64,000 nucleotides of DNA, from assembly GCA_036971475.1 (NCBI GenBank), contig JBAIZL010000005.1:242604323-242668322 (forward strand), in the 5' to 3' direction. The number at the start of each line of letters is the position of its first letter. Position 1 is the stretch's first letter. Under the pieces are notes generated by a model. That model was not told the origin of the DNA. It was given only the letters and a program-made list of their open reading frames with translations, and did not search any database. The position numbers and the translations under genes are program-made. Shown in pieces: positions 15,397-25,288 of the stretch. Source of the DNA: Prosapia bicincta. Its lineage: Eukaryota; Arthropoda; Insecta; Hemiptera; Cercopidae.

Positions 15397-16436
15397 CAGT
15401 GATGGGTAAACTACGCCCCTCCGAGCTAGTCAATCTGGCTGGTTTCGAGTAACCCCTACAATTACACTTAAAACAAAATGTATTTTCTGCATAACTACAA
15501 TACAATAGCGGTTTCCTTCTCATCGCGTTCTAAGTACGGTACTATGGTATGTATTAACTGAGTTTACATGCAATTTTGCGTAAGGGTTAGACTATGCCGT
15601 AGAAGATGTATGAGAGTATGGTAACGTGGGGTATAATGCGTGTCGGCCAAGTTTGGAACGTAAAGGCGCTGTCTTCAAGGTCATTAGTTTGGACAGTCAC
15701 AAAGTCGTGACGTCACCTATGCGCCCATGTCTGGCTTATATTTCTATAGTTTTGCTTTGTTGAAAGTGATTGTTTACAATTTTTATCGTTACAATGGCAA
15801 GGAAATTGAAAATGTCGTGTTTTTAAATATGAGTGACCTTGGAAATACTTTTTGAAGCCTATTAGAGATACACCTATAAACCTCATTTGAAGTTGTAGCC
15901 GTATTCAAGGAATTCAACCTCACGATACTCCATGACAAAACTTACCAACGCCACTTATGAAACTATGACCGAAGAGCGGAACTGTTAATTGAATGTAACA
16001 CCAAATTGAAGGAACTATTTCTCAACGTTTCTAAAATTGAGTACTACAAGACCCTGCAGAATCAAGATTCCCAAGCCTCAAACCTCACGCTCAGAAAATA
16101 ATTACGATGTTTGCCTCTCCTTACATCGCTGAACAGGGGCTTTATAGTATGAAACTTCAGAAAACAGCTTTAAAAACGATGACTGGTCCACTAATTCGAA
16201 TCACCTAACCCGAGTTTCATATGCCACACACACCTTCATACGCTTCAAATGAATAACCAATTTTTGTAACTTTTTTCAAAGTTTTTTCATCATTGAAGCA
16301 TAAAAGTTGTGTGTTATGTAAAAATAAAAAATAAAGTTTGTCACTTGTAAAAACTGGTTTTGTTCAACTTTTTTTTGGCCTGCCTATATTTAAAAACTTT
16401 ATCTGACCCTCCCCTTAAAATGTTTGCCCATCACTG
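15397..16436. mobile_element. hAT-family DNA transposon, internally deleted
   Basis: Begins CAGTGATGGGTAAAC and ends GTTTGCCCATCACTG, a 15-bp terminal inverted repeat with one mismatch, of the CAGNG(A/G)TGGGC type known for hAT elements. The flanking 8 bases (atctagac before, atatagtt after) agree at five of eight positions, consistent with an old 8-bp target duplication. The 1,040-bp interior has a decayed transposase C-terminus and no intact gene. Too short to be autonomous. Confidence 0.8.
15880..16255 (+). pseudogene. hAT transposase C-terminal remnant
   Basis: One frame reads FKEFNLTILHDK at ~15900-15940. From 16083 another reads PHAQKIITMFASPYIAEQGL then YSMKLQKTALKT. This corresponds to the RKHAQKI..MFGSTYICEQ.FS.MK segment, the conserved hAT C-terminal dimerisation block of the ZBED/GTF2I-repeat-like group. 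A further frame (LTRVSYATHTFIRFK) continues the similarity to ~16250. At least three frame changes and several stops make it non-functional. Confidence 0.7.
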
Positions 16437-16683
16437 ATATAGTTGAAATTTTGGTTTTAATATCTGGCAATGGCGCCAGATAATGACTTTAAAGGAACCT
16501 CTTTATAACAACATTAGACCTAACTAAAAATGTTTTTTTATACATTATACACCCTATTTACAATTAATGTCAGTCTAACATTGTTCAAGTAATAAATAAA
16601 TAACATTCTAGCTGGCTTGTGAGTGAAAGGTATAATTAAAGAATAAAAATATGGTACAACTCTTTACAAATATACAATTTTTT

Positions 16684-16732
16684 ATTTCATACGCGTTTCA
16701 ACGACTAATTTGTCGACATCCTCAGTGAAAAT
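16684..16732 (-). ncRNA. hammerhead-like motif, ACGCGT family
   Basis: Reverse strand: helix I strand ATTTTCA, core CTGAGGA plus T, helix II CGAC...GTCG around AAATTA, GAAA, palindrome ACGCGT (helix III) sharing the last A of GAAA, A at the cleavage position, then TGAAAT closing helix I. Fits a type I hammerhead with a minimal helix III. One base at the foot of helix II differs from the + strand partner at 17295. Confidence 0.6.
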
Positions 16733-16749
16733 TCACAAATCAAATTACT

Positions 16750-17158
<409 letters not shown>

Positions 17159-17213
<55 letters not shown>
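17159..17213. repeat. (TA)n microsatellite
   Basis: TA run immediately right of the solo LTR, continuing the tract on its left; the insertion split one microsatellite. Confidence 0.95.
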
Positions 17214-17218
<5 letters not shown>

Positions 17219-17294
17219 TTTTATATATATTTAATATATATTAATATAGGCTATGTTTAATAAATATATATATTTTAGTTAATTTGATTTGTGT

Positions 17295-17344
17295 ATTTTC
17301 ACTGAGGATGACGACAAATTAGTCGTTGAAACGCGTATGAAATA
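17295..17344 (+). ncRNA. hammerhead-like motif, ACGCGT family
   Basis: ATTTTCA, CTGAGGA (17302-17308) plus T, helix II GACGAC-AAATTA-GTCGTT (five Watson-Crick pairs plus a G-T), GAAA (17328-17331), palindrome ACGCGT, A, then TGAAAT. The last pairs with the ATTTTCA strand over five bases. All catalytic-core bases except the extra T before helix II match the hammerhead consensus. Confidence 0.65.
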
Positions 17345-17395
17345 AAAAATTGTATATTTGTGAGTTGTACCATATTTTTATTCTTTAATTATATT

Positions 17396-18640
17396 GTTCA
17401 AGTAGTCTAGGAATTAAGTATTTGGTTTGTAGATTGTATTTAGACTGGATCAATCTAAATACTTTGACACAATTGGGAAACCGGATACCACTCATGGAAA
17501 CCAACTCATATTAAAATGACTAGAAAGTAAAAAAAAATGTACTCGTTTAACGTGAACACGTAAACACTGAGTTCAGGTTTTTATATTTGTTCGTTTGGTT
17601 TAAACAAAACCAAGTAAATATTGTTTTGTATGTAACTTCTATTTATATAAAAAATATTTTTCTAAGTGATAAGAAATAGATTTAAATATTTAAATGAAAC
17701 ATGAAAATGAAAAATGAACACGAGTGAAACCTGAAATAATATTTGGAAACATAAAAATAAGGATCGACATTTAATTGTTGAAGTAAAATTAAATAAATCA
17801 CATATATTATTTATTTAATTAATAGCAATAATATTTAATAATTGAAGTATCACTTATAGTTACTGAAGAGGGGGTACATTCGGCCGATTAGGGCATATAA
17901 TGGCTTGACAGCTTAGCAACGATGTGAATATGTAATGTTCAATATTATCAATACGTTATTGCTTGTGTCAATGCAATGCTTAATTGATCGACGAAAATAA
18001 TGATTTTTATATTGTTTGTAACATTTAAGTGAAAATGTTCAAACAGTAGTACTTGAATTGTAATAACGTCTTAATATATTATTAAAATATTAAAACGTTT
18101 TTATTAATTTTCCGTATCTGTCTCTCTGTCCGGGTGGAATTTTGAAATCGAATTTAAACTAATTTCCCGATGAATTTGAGACCTGAATTTTTAAAAATAG
18201 GTCAGAATTAGATGACGATGCAATAATCTCTCGGTTTCTTGTTTCCACATTTATTTATTGTATAGTTGTTTGAATGAATCGAATTTGAGCGATAAGATAG
18301 TTCACTTGTTAAAACAGCTGTTCTACAATAGTCACTCGCCTTAGGTTTGTTTAAACAAATTAGATTTGCTGGAGCAGCTACAGACTTTCGCGTGCGTTCA
18401 AAGTATAAATTAACATATTTATCAAGCGATGAAAAATATTGTTTAGTAAGACTTCAAACTAACGATATAATTATTACAGTAATATAACTTGAGAGTTTAA
18501 AATTCTGTTCTACAATAAAATCAATAACGTAAAAAAAGATGTATGAAAATATGTTACAAAATAGATTGAAATTTATCACCCGAACATAAAACAAAAATAG
18601 CAAAAATAATAAATAAAATAAATGTTAAAAAAAATATTAT
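17396..18640. other. anonymous AT-rich DNA
   Basis: No gene or repeat family recognised. Confidence 0.4.
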
Positions 18641-18654
18641 ATATATGTATATAT

Positions 18655-18830
18655 ATATATATATAATATATGGTGATATGTTTTCTTGTAATATAGTTAA
18701 TAAATTAAAAATATTTCAAAAACAAGAATAATTTTGAAGATGCTGGTACTATTTTATCGGCGAAAAGCTTTGAATAAATATATTCATTAAAAGTATTCTT
18801 GTTTTTGAAATATTTTAAATTTATTATATA
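18655..18830. mobile_element. PLE-tail module flanked by (TA)n
   Basis: Inverted flanks (aaatatttcaaaaacaagaa left, ttcttgtttttgaaatattt right) surround a degenerate ribozyme-like motif. The right flank matches the sequence following the PLE ribozyme at 32665-32710 and the left flank is its inverse. Read as a PLE terminus whose inverted partner has lost its core. Confidence 0.7.
18728..18777 (+). ncRNA. degenerate hammerhead-like motif, AAGCTT family
   Basis: TTGAAGA (C3 of the core changed to T), T, helix II GCTGG...CGGC, GAAA, palindrome AAGCTT, T, GAAT. Same as the motif at 32613 except for the first core base. Confidence 0.5.
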
Positions 18831-18849
18831 TATATATATACATATGTAT

Positions 18850-18885
<36 letters not shown>

Positions 18886-18928
18886 CTGTGTGTATGTGTG
18901 TGTGAGTGTGAGTGTGTGTGTGTGTGTT
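18826..18928. repeat. (TA)n-(TG)n compound microsatellite
   Basis: TA run followed by an interrupted TG run. Confidence 0.95.
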
Positions 18929-21627
18929 GCAGGGGAAACGAGGAATGACTCTAGATAGGAGGGAAGTGAAAAACCTCTAGGTGGTTAATACGTATGACCA
19001 CAATTTGAGCCAACGTGACTAGCTGTGTATCTGACTTATAGAAAGCGGCTGTGAAAGATCCTGAAGTTAAGGCGCTTCTAGCACTTAGCACATTTGAAGG
19101 TAAAAGAAAAAAAGTGGAAGCACGAAGAAAAACTGAACAAGAACTATGACAAATTAAGTCAAAAAAGTTTTGCCGTTTATAAGTGAAGGAAAGAAGAAGG
19201 ACACTAGAGGAAAAGGGGTGAGGCTAATAAGTAGGGTACTCTAAAGCGGAAAACAAAAGAAAGTATACTTCGGTCAGGACATTCACACTGCAACCCGATT
19301 TATCTACCACATACATCTACTACACAATATGGAAAACTTTAAAAATTATCATCTTTCCAGGAACGGAAAGTTTGTTGTTAAGAATGAAGCCCATTTTTAG
19401 AAAAGAATCAAACAGTTTTAGAATTGGTGTTCTATATTTATAGTTTTATTTGACATCCACCCGATCCATAAATAAGAGAATAACTAAAAACACGAGAATG
19501 CCCTGCAACACTGTTGAAGTATTACTATAACTCATGAGGTGGAAAGCCAGGCAGCTATCTACTCGTTTCTTGCATATATGCAGAGTATTAAACAAAATGC
19601 ATTGCTTTTGTGGACCAATACAAATGGCATTGAAGTTCGGCTAACACTAAGATTGCGTTCCACTAACACCACAAAATGTCAAGTAAACCCCTGCGCATAG
19701 GCTGATCAAGTGCCTTGTCATATCTCACGACTTATACTACTGTTATACAACTTAATGGAATCTTACTAGAAGCAGTATTGAAGAATTCAAAAAAGGCAGC
19801 TATTTATGGTGAGTGATTTGAAATCTTTATTGGAAATACATTTTTAAAAGTTGAAGATATAAAAGGATTTGTGTTTTATATTATCTTACATAATAATATT
19901 TTAATGCTAAAGACAATAAATGAGCGATCAAGTGAGTGCTTTTTTGTTTTTAACTTTTTAGGAGCTTGAAATAAAATGTTCTTTTTGTATTTAGATTTAA
20001 TCTAATGAGAATTACACAATGATGTCAGATATTAAAAATTGTGTATATATAAAGATGAAAATAAAGAAAATTTAAGCTTTCCTTTACTAGTTGTCACTCT
20101 TAGGCGTCAGGAAGACCAGGCTGCGAGAGTGTGTGTGTGTGCAAGTGCGCCCAAAAGTAGTGTTTCATTCCTATGTATTTTCGACTGGCTGAGATTACTG
20201 TAGGGTAATAGGAGTATATTATCAAATGATAATTACTAAGGAATATGTCCAAATTTAGAATTAATAACATAGAAAATCAAGCTTTAAAGTTAAACTGTCG
20301 AAATTTAAAATACATATTTGTTCCCCATAAATTGGATGCATTAATGCGGATAGCATATATGAACGTTATGATAGGATAGGTAGGCAGTTTTGTAATGCCA
20401 TATGTTTAATTATCTATTCTTTGTGTTTGTGGTTGTATTTTTCGTGTCCTTTACAAATATGCTTTACATCGTTTCCTGCAGAGGTAACCTACCCCTATTT
20501 TCACTATCAGAGTGTACTTAATCTTTTTTTATTCCATCTAATCCTCGTCGTGGAAGTTATTGTAACGGGTTGATATCTCCTAAAAGATAGTTGGTCTACC
20601 TAGGCATGGTCTCTACTTTTTCGTTTGTTATGATTCTTCCCCAGTTATGATATCTCAGCCTTTCACAATAATATCCCATTATTCTTATTAGACAAGTAAC
20701 TGGCTGATTACTTGAAAACCACAAAAGTCAAAGAAACTTGATTATATGCGATGCTTTCGCTTTGGTTGACTGTGGTATTTATAAACTAGAGCAATTGGAG
20801 ACCATTAAATATAAACTTCATCAAATATGATTCCAAAACAGTTAAATATACGAAAATTTAATTATTTATTAAATAAACTGGATATTTATTGGACCTTTTG
20901 TAAAACTAACACACTGCAAAAAATATAATGAAAAACAAATTTATAATGTGATTTATATGTGCAGCTGTTTCAGAAAGGTTAAACACATTAGAGGTGGGTT
21001 TAATGTAATCCGATATCGATCTCTTCATGCCCAATATTCATATCCTATAAATACGACACTTGGGCCCCATAACGTCGCCATTAAGGAGGAAGCTCGTATT
21101 AATTTTATTGCAAGGTATTCGTTTCGCTAAGCCGAGGACCGGGAGTGGTATTATAAAGCACTTGAGTGTTCCCGCCAAACGCTGCAACTGACGGTTACGG
21201 CTAATAGAAGTTGAATACCACAAAACCGTTAGACGTTAAATAAAGGACGTGGAACAAGAGTTCTACAGTTCAGTAATTAGAAAGTTATATTCGGTTACGT
21301 CGACCATAAGTTTATAGTCTTGGGGTGAAGTGTAGTGAATTCAACTTCGGTGACAATCTCCCGACAATTCAAAAAAAAAAAAAAAATTATTTCATTACGG
21401 AAATTTTAAGTAAGAAATTTTTGTGCATTATGGTTTTAATAATCAGTATTTGCAAACAAATCGTAAGTTATATTTTAGAGTTTAAAAACAGAAAGGAATT
21501 ATTTTGTTCAAAACACGTTTTGGAGCCGCAAGGTTAAAATTTATTATTCTAATGGTAAGGCATAAGTTAAAAATTAAACGCGTAAAACCACGCGTTGTAA
21601 GAACGGGCCATAACTATAAAAATCCAT

Positions 21628-21631
<4 letters not shown>
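18929..21631. other. anonymous DNA
   Basis: No confident gene. Short open stretches at ~19030-19140, 20948-21130 and 21325-21537 have no domain I recognise. A 15-base A run lies at ~21371. This is the longest stretch of moderately complex sequence without an assignment and could contain a decayed transposon. Confidence 0.35.

Positions 21632-21707
<76 letters not shown>
21632..21707. repeat. (CA)n-(TA)n compound microsatellite
   Basis: CA run passing into TA. Confidence 0.97.
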
Positions 21708-21710
<3 letters not shown>

Positions 21711-21780
21711 ACTAAGTCAAAATACAAATACAAGAATTATAATTGAATTTACAATTCTTGTATTTGTATTTTGACTTAGT
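21711..21780. repeat. collapsed PLE-tail palindrome
   Basis: Arms actaagtcaaaatacaaata and tatttgtattttgacttagt face each other around a short centre, tgaatttac. The same tail sequences flank the complete ribozyme pairs at 24.0-24.35 kb and 39.87-40.1 kb, but here the ribozyme cores are gone. Consistent with deletion across an inverted pair. Confidence 0.8.
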
Positions 21781-21810
21781 TCTTTATTAATACACAAGAA
21801 TACATATTTT

Positions 21811-21837
21811 CACACACACACACAGACACACACACAT

Positions 21838-21886
<49 letters not shown>

Positions 21887-21889
21887 TAA

Positions 21890-21925
<36 letters not shown>

Positions 21926-21928
21926 GTA
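21811..21928. repeat. CA/TA microsatellite tracts
   Basis: Interrupted CA, CATA and TA runs with a short AAATA-rich island. Confidence 0.95.
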
Positions 21929-22004
21929 CTAAGTCAAAATACAAATACTAGAATTATAATTGAATTTACAATTCTTGTATTTGTATTTCTTGTATTTGTA
22001 TTTC
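21929..22004. repeat. collapsed PLE-tail palindrome, second copy
   Basis: Same design as 21711-21780, with an extra direct copy of ttgtatttgtatttc on the right side. Flanked by TA tracts. Confidence 0.75.
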
Positions 22005-22041
22005 GAATTAATTTTCTATTAATACACAAGAATACATATTG

Positions 22042-22047
<6 letters not shown>

Positions 22048-22080
<33 letters not shown>
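22048..22080. repeat. (TA)n microsatellite
   Basis: TA run bordering the deleted LTR element. Confidence 0.95.
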
Positions 22081-22085
<5 letters not shown>

Positions 22086-23860
22086 AGTTAATTTATTTAA
22101 AATAATTTACCTTTAGGTTACATTAAATTTCCTTACCCTGTAGTCACGTCTTCAAGTTTCTAAATAATTAACAATCATATAAATCTAACAACACTTACAT
22201 TTATTCATCTGACATCTTATTGTTACTAATTAAACCTTTATCCTTAATTAATCTATCATTAATGTTTTCAATAAATTTTTCATTATTTTTATTTATTTCT
22301 TCTATTTTGCCGTTAGTTTCATCTAGCTTTCCAATTGAATCTTGTGTAGTTTTGTCTAATTTATTAAATAAAATTTGTGTACTTTGAACTAATTTGTTAT
22401 TAAGTTGATCACATTTCTTATTTACACCTTCAGATCGCGAACTTATAAATTGCATTAGCTGTAACATATCTATTTCGGGGTTTACGCTAGATCCTACATT
22501 CGTCTCTGCCCCCACACCCAAATTATGTTCATCTACTGACGATTAAGTCTCTCTATCTGTTGCAGTGAGTCTTCTGGGTCCATTATCTGCCCTAATTGTT
22601 CAATTTGACTACCATCATCCCCCATTTTATTTAACTTTTCTAGATTTCTCCTACTTCGTCTTGGAATAAAGGTACCAACTGGCTCATTTAAAAATTGATT
22701 CATACACCTACTTATTTTCTATGATTTATTCATTAATTTACTAATAACTTTTTATTTATTTATTAATTTATATTCATCATTTCTAATTAACACTGTCTAT
22801 AAGTTGGGCACCAAATTATATAACCTAACTTATTTAAAATATCGTTAAAATGTATCTGTAGGTTATATTTAATTACATTACCTTACTATAGTCATACCTT
22901 CACTTTTCTAAATAATAATAATCAGATAAATGTAACATTACTTACATTTATTCAACTGAGATCCAATTGTAACAAATTATACCAAATTACAATGATACAA
23001 TGCAGTGACAAGATTGATTGCTTAACTAATACTACAATTACTATAAAAGTGGACTCTTAAGACTTTAGGTTTTTAATAGAATAAAGTTTAATAATTACAT
23101 TGTTAACTTTCTCTTTCCCTCGGGTCCTTATTACTGGATCGTCTATAAAATAGAAAGTGATGAAACAAACTAGATTAATTTTTATAACTGCAATGAAATT
23201 AAATTGGTTCTTAATTGACTAATTTATAAATCTCTGTTGGCTATATCTAATTTAAGAAAGATTGTACATATTGTTGCGTTCCTGGAGCTCTGACAGTTGC
23301 GTTAATTGCTTCACTGCACTTTTATACATAAATAACCTACTTCCCAAATTTCTCTACTATATGCCTAACTCATTAACGTCTAAATTTTAAATTTTTACAC
23401 ATTATTAACTAAAAATTCCCTTAACTCTTCCAATACATTTCCCCCAATTTTAACATTGATCCCCCAATACATCTGCACTCTTCTGAAGATCCCCTAAAAC
23501 TTATTCTAATTCCCGATGATTTTACTTTATAAGAACCAGCATAATATCCCCCTTTACCCATTTCAGTTATTTCTGTGGTTCACACGCCTTTTGCAAATAG
23601 TTTCACACGGTACAGTTATTATTTTCCCAAGTTATTTTGGACACTTGGAATACATAAATCTTAAAATATTTGGACCCTTCTTTTGTCAATAGGTTCGCAC
23701 TACTGTATTAATTTATGACAAGCCTCGAAATAGAACAATGGTCAATACGTCTTTGTTGATACTTTAGTAAACTATTATTGGTCACTCATCTCTTAATATT
23801 TCAAAAGATAATTATTATTTTGGATAATAACTAAAATTATACTATATGCAACATACTTTT
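22081..23860 (-). mobile_element. deleted LTR retrotransposon, reverse strand
   Basis: Two related ~130-bp blocks in direct orientation (22081-22212 and 22818-22952) look like the 3' parts of two LTRs. Next to the second is TGGTGCCCAAC (reverse strand, 22803-22813), a primer-binding-site-like sequence exactly where a 5' LTR should end. A gag-like frame follows and then runs straight into the other LTR block, so most of gag and all of pol are deleted. (TA)n tracts lie on both outer sides. The outer LTR limit near 23860 is a guess. Boundaries are uncertain; a short non-autonomous element is the alternative. Confidence 0.45.
22201..22697 (-). pseudogene. gag-like N-terminal fragment
   Basis: Reverse strand: a first frame MNQFLNEPVGTFIPRRSRRN...DPEDSLQQIERLNRQ ends at a stop, then a frame change leads to a 106-residue open frame (22521 down to 22201) with a Lys/Glu/Asn/Asp-rich, probably coiled-coil, segment. 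The basic patch followed by a coiled coil recalls N-terminal Gag regions of insect LTR elements, but no catalytic motif is present to confirm it. The end merges into the LTR-like block. Confidence 0.4.
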
Positions 23861-23870
23861 ATTTATTATA
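22953..23870. other. AT-rich DNA, possibly LTR body
   Basis: No coding pattern. If the element above is real, much of this should be its 5' LTR. Confidence 0.3.
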
Positions 23871-23974
23871 TATATAAATATATATATATATGTGTGTGTG
23901 TGTGTATATATATATGTGAATGTATGTATATATATATATAGAAATATATATATATATGTATATATATGTATATA

Positions 23975-24034
<60 letters not shown>
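23871..24034. repeat. (TA)n/(TG)n microsatellite
   Basis: TA-rich run with TG interruptions on the left of the ribozyme pair. Confidence 0.95.
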
Positions 24035-24039
<5 letters not shown>

Positions 24040-24080
24040 AACTAAGTCAAAATACAAATACAAGACTTATAATTGAATTT

Positions 24081-24130
24081 AGAATTCAAAGCTTTTCGTT
24101 TGCTAACAGAACCAACATCATCAGGAATAT
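24081..24130 (-). ncRNA. hammerhead-like motif, AAGCTT family
   Basis: Reverse strand: ATTC, CTGATGA, T, helix II GTTGG...CAAAC (one mismatch), GAAA, palindrome AAGCTT, T, GAAT. GAAT pairs with ATTC as helix I. Confidence 0.55.
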
Positions 24131-24254
24131 TAAACAATTAAAATTAACATATGTGCAAATTAGATCAAATAAATAGCTATGCCAAATCAATTACAATGTT
24201 GTTAAAATTTTTGTATTTGATCTAATTTGCACATATGTTAATTTTAATTGTTTA

Positions 24255-24304
24255 ATATTCCTGATGATGTTGGTACTGTTAGCCAACGAAAAGCTTTGAA
24301 TTGT
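24255..24304 (+). ncRNA. hammerhead-like motif, AAGCTT family
   Basis: ATTC (24257-24260), CTGATGA (24261-24267), T, helix II GTTGG-loop-CCAAC (five pairs), GAAA (24288-24291), AAGCTT (24291-24296), T24297 at the cleavage position, GAAT (24298-24301) pairing with ATTC. Confidence 0.65.
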
Positions 24305-24351
24305 AAATTCAATTATAATTCTTGTATTTGTATATTGACTTAGTTCTTCTT

Positions 24352-24356
<5 letters not shown>

Positions 24357-24410
<54 letters not shown>
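24357..24410. repeat. (TA)n microsatellite
   Basis: TA run right of the inverted pair. Confidence 0.97.
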
Positions 24411-24417
<7 letters not shown>

Positions 24418-24504
24418 TACAGTATAAAACAAATACTTGCATAAAACATACTTTTTACCGTGCCGAACATAATTTTTGGTACACCTTGGTAATGCTATTT
24501 GTTA

Positions 24505-24565
24505 TTTTGGCTACTTCGGAATTTTGTTTTATGTACGACAAAATTAACGGATGTACTCCAAAATC
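24505..24565 (+). repeat. diverged half copy of the gaaacgtcgg module
   Basis: cttcggaattttg ... aacggatgtactcc matches the right half of the modules at 29757-30004 and 42543-42756, followed by (TCA)n, (TAA)n and (TA)n. Confidence 0.5.
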
Positions 24566-24632
24566 AAAAATTAATCATCATCATCATCATAATCATCATC
24601 ATCATCATGTTAATACTAATAATAATAATAAT

Positions 24633-24671
<39 letters not shown>

Positions 24672-24770
24672 AACGCAAAATGTAGAGGACGAAATGCCTC
24701 TTCACATGAAAAAAATTCTATTTCGTTTAATTGTTTATAGAATATAGACATAGATATACAATTGGATTGT

Positions 24771-24816
<46 letters not shown>

Positions 24817-24832
24817 TTTTCTTGTTTAATAA

Positions 24833-24897
24833 TTTAAAACAACACAGGTTATTCAAATACAAGTATATTCTTGTATTTGAATAACCTGTGTTGTTTT

Positions 24898-24900
<3 letters not shown>
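24833..24900. repeat. perfect 31-bp-arm palindrome between (TA)n tracts
   Basis: Arms 24833-24863 and 24870-24900 (one arm contains aacaacacaggttattcaaa) with a 6-base loop, tatatt. TA tracts border it at ~24777-24811 and 24901-24976. The ends of the arms are unlike the PLE tails, but the setting is the same. Confidence 0.85.

Positions 24901-24976
<76 letters not shown>
24901..24976. repeat. (TA)n microsatellite
   Basis: Long uninterrupted TA run. Confidence 0.98.
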
Positions 24977-24978
<2 letters not shown>

Positions 24979-25288
24979 CTATAACGATTATTACATAAAA
25001 ATGAGTTTAGTTGCTTTTGATTTATTAGCAAAATAAAAATGTATATCAGGAAAAGGAAACTAATGGTAACAAACCAGTTTATAGTTACACTAATAGAGAT
25101 ACATAATGATAAAATACAAGCATGTGTATATAACAACTTTTAGGCCAACTGAACCGATTTGCGGCGATAAAATGGCCGTTTATTGTGTAGCGTGGTGCAA
25201 TTTAAAACTTACAAGGGGAAATAAAGATCTATTGTAATATAAAGCTGCCAATATCTTTTGAACTATGTCCATTTCTTTTAAACTATTT

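Larger units (their letters stand above)
24035..24350. mobile_element. inverted PLE-tail pair, AAGCTT ribozyme family
   Basis: Two inverted copies of the sequence from ctaagtcaaaatacaaatac through the ribozyme-like motif to gtttaatattcc and atttgcacatatgttaattt, separated by a ~25-bp centre near 24180-24205. Arms are ~145 bp and nearly identical. (TA)n tracts lie on both sides. No coding sequence remains. Confidence 0.85.

Noticed and set aside
19030..19200. Frame reading AVKDPEVKALLALSTFEGK
   Set aside because: Short, bounded by stops, no similarity I can name.
22083..22952. Terminal repeats of a DNA transposon
   Set aside because: The two blocks are in direct, not inverted, orientation, and one abuts a primer-site-like sequence, so LTR parts are the better reading.
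23866..25136. Ile-Tyr repeat open frames
   Set aside because: Translations of (TA)n tracts.
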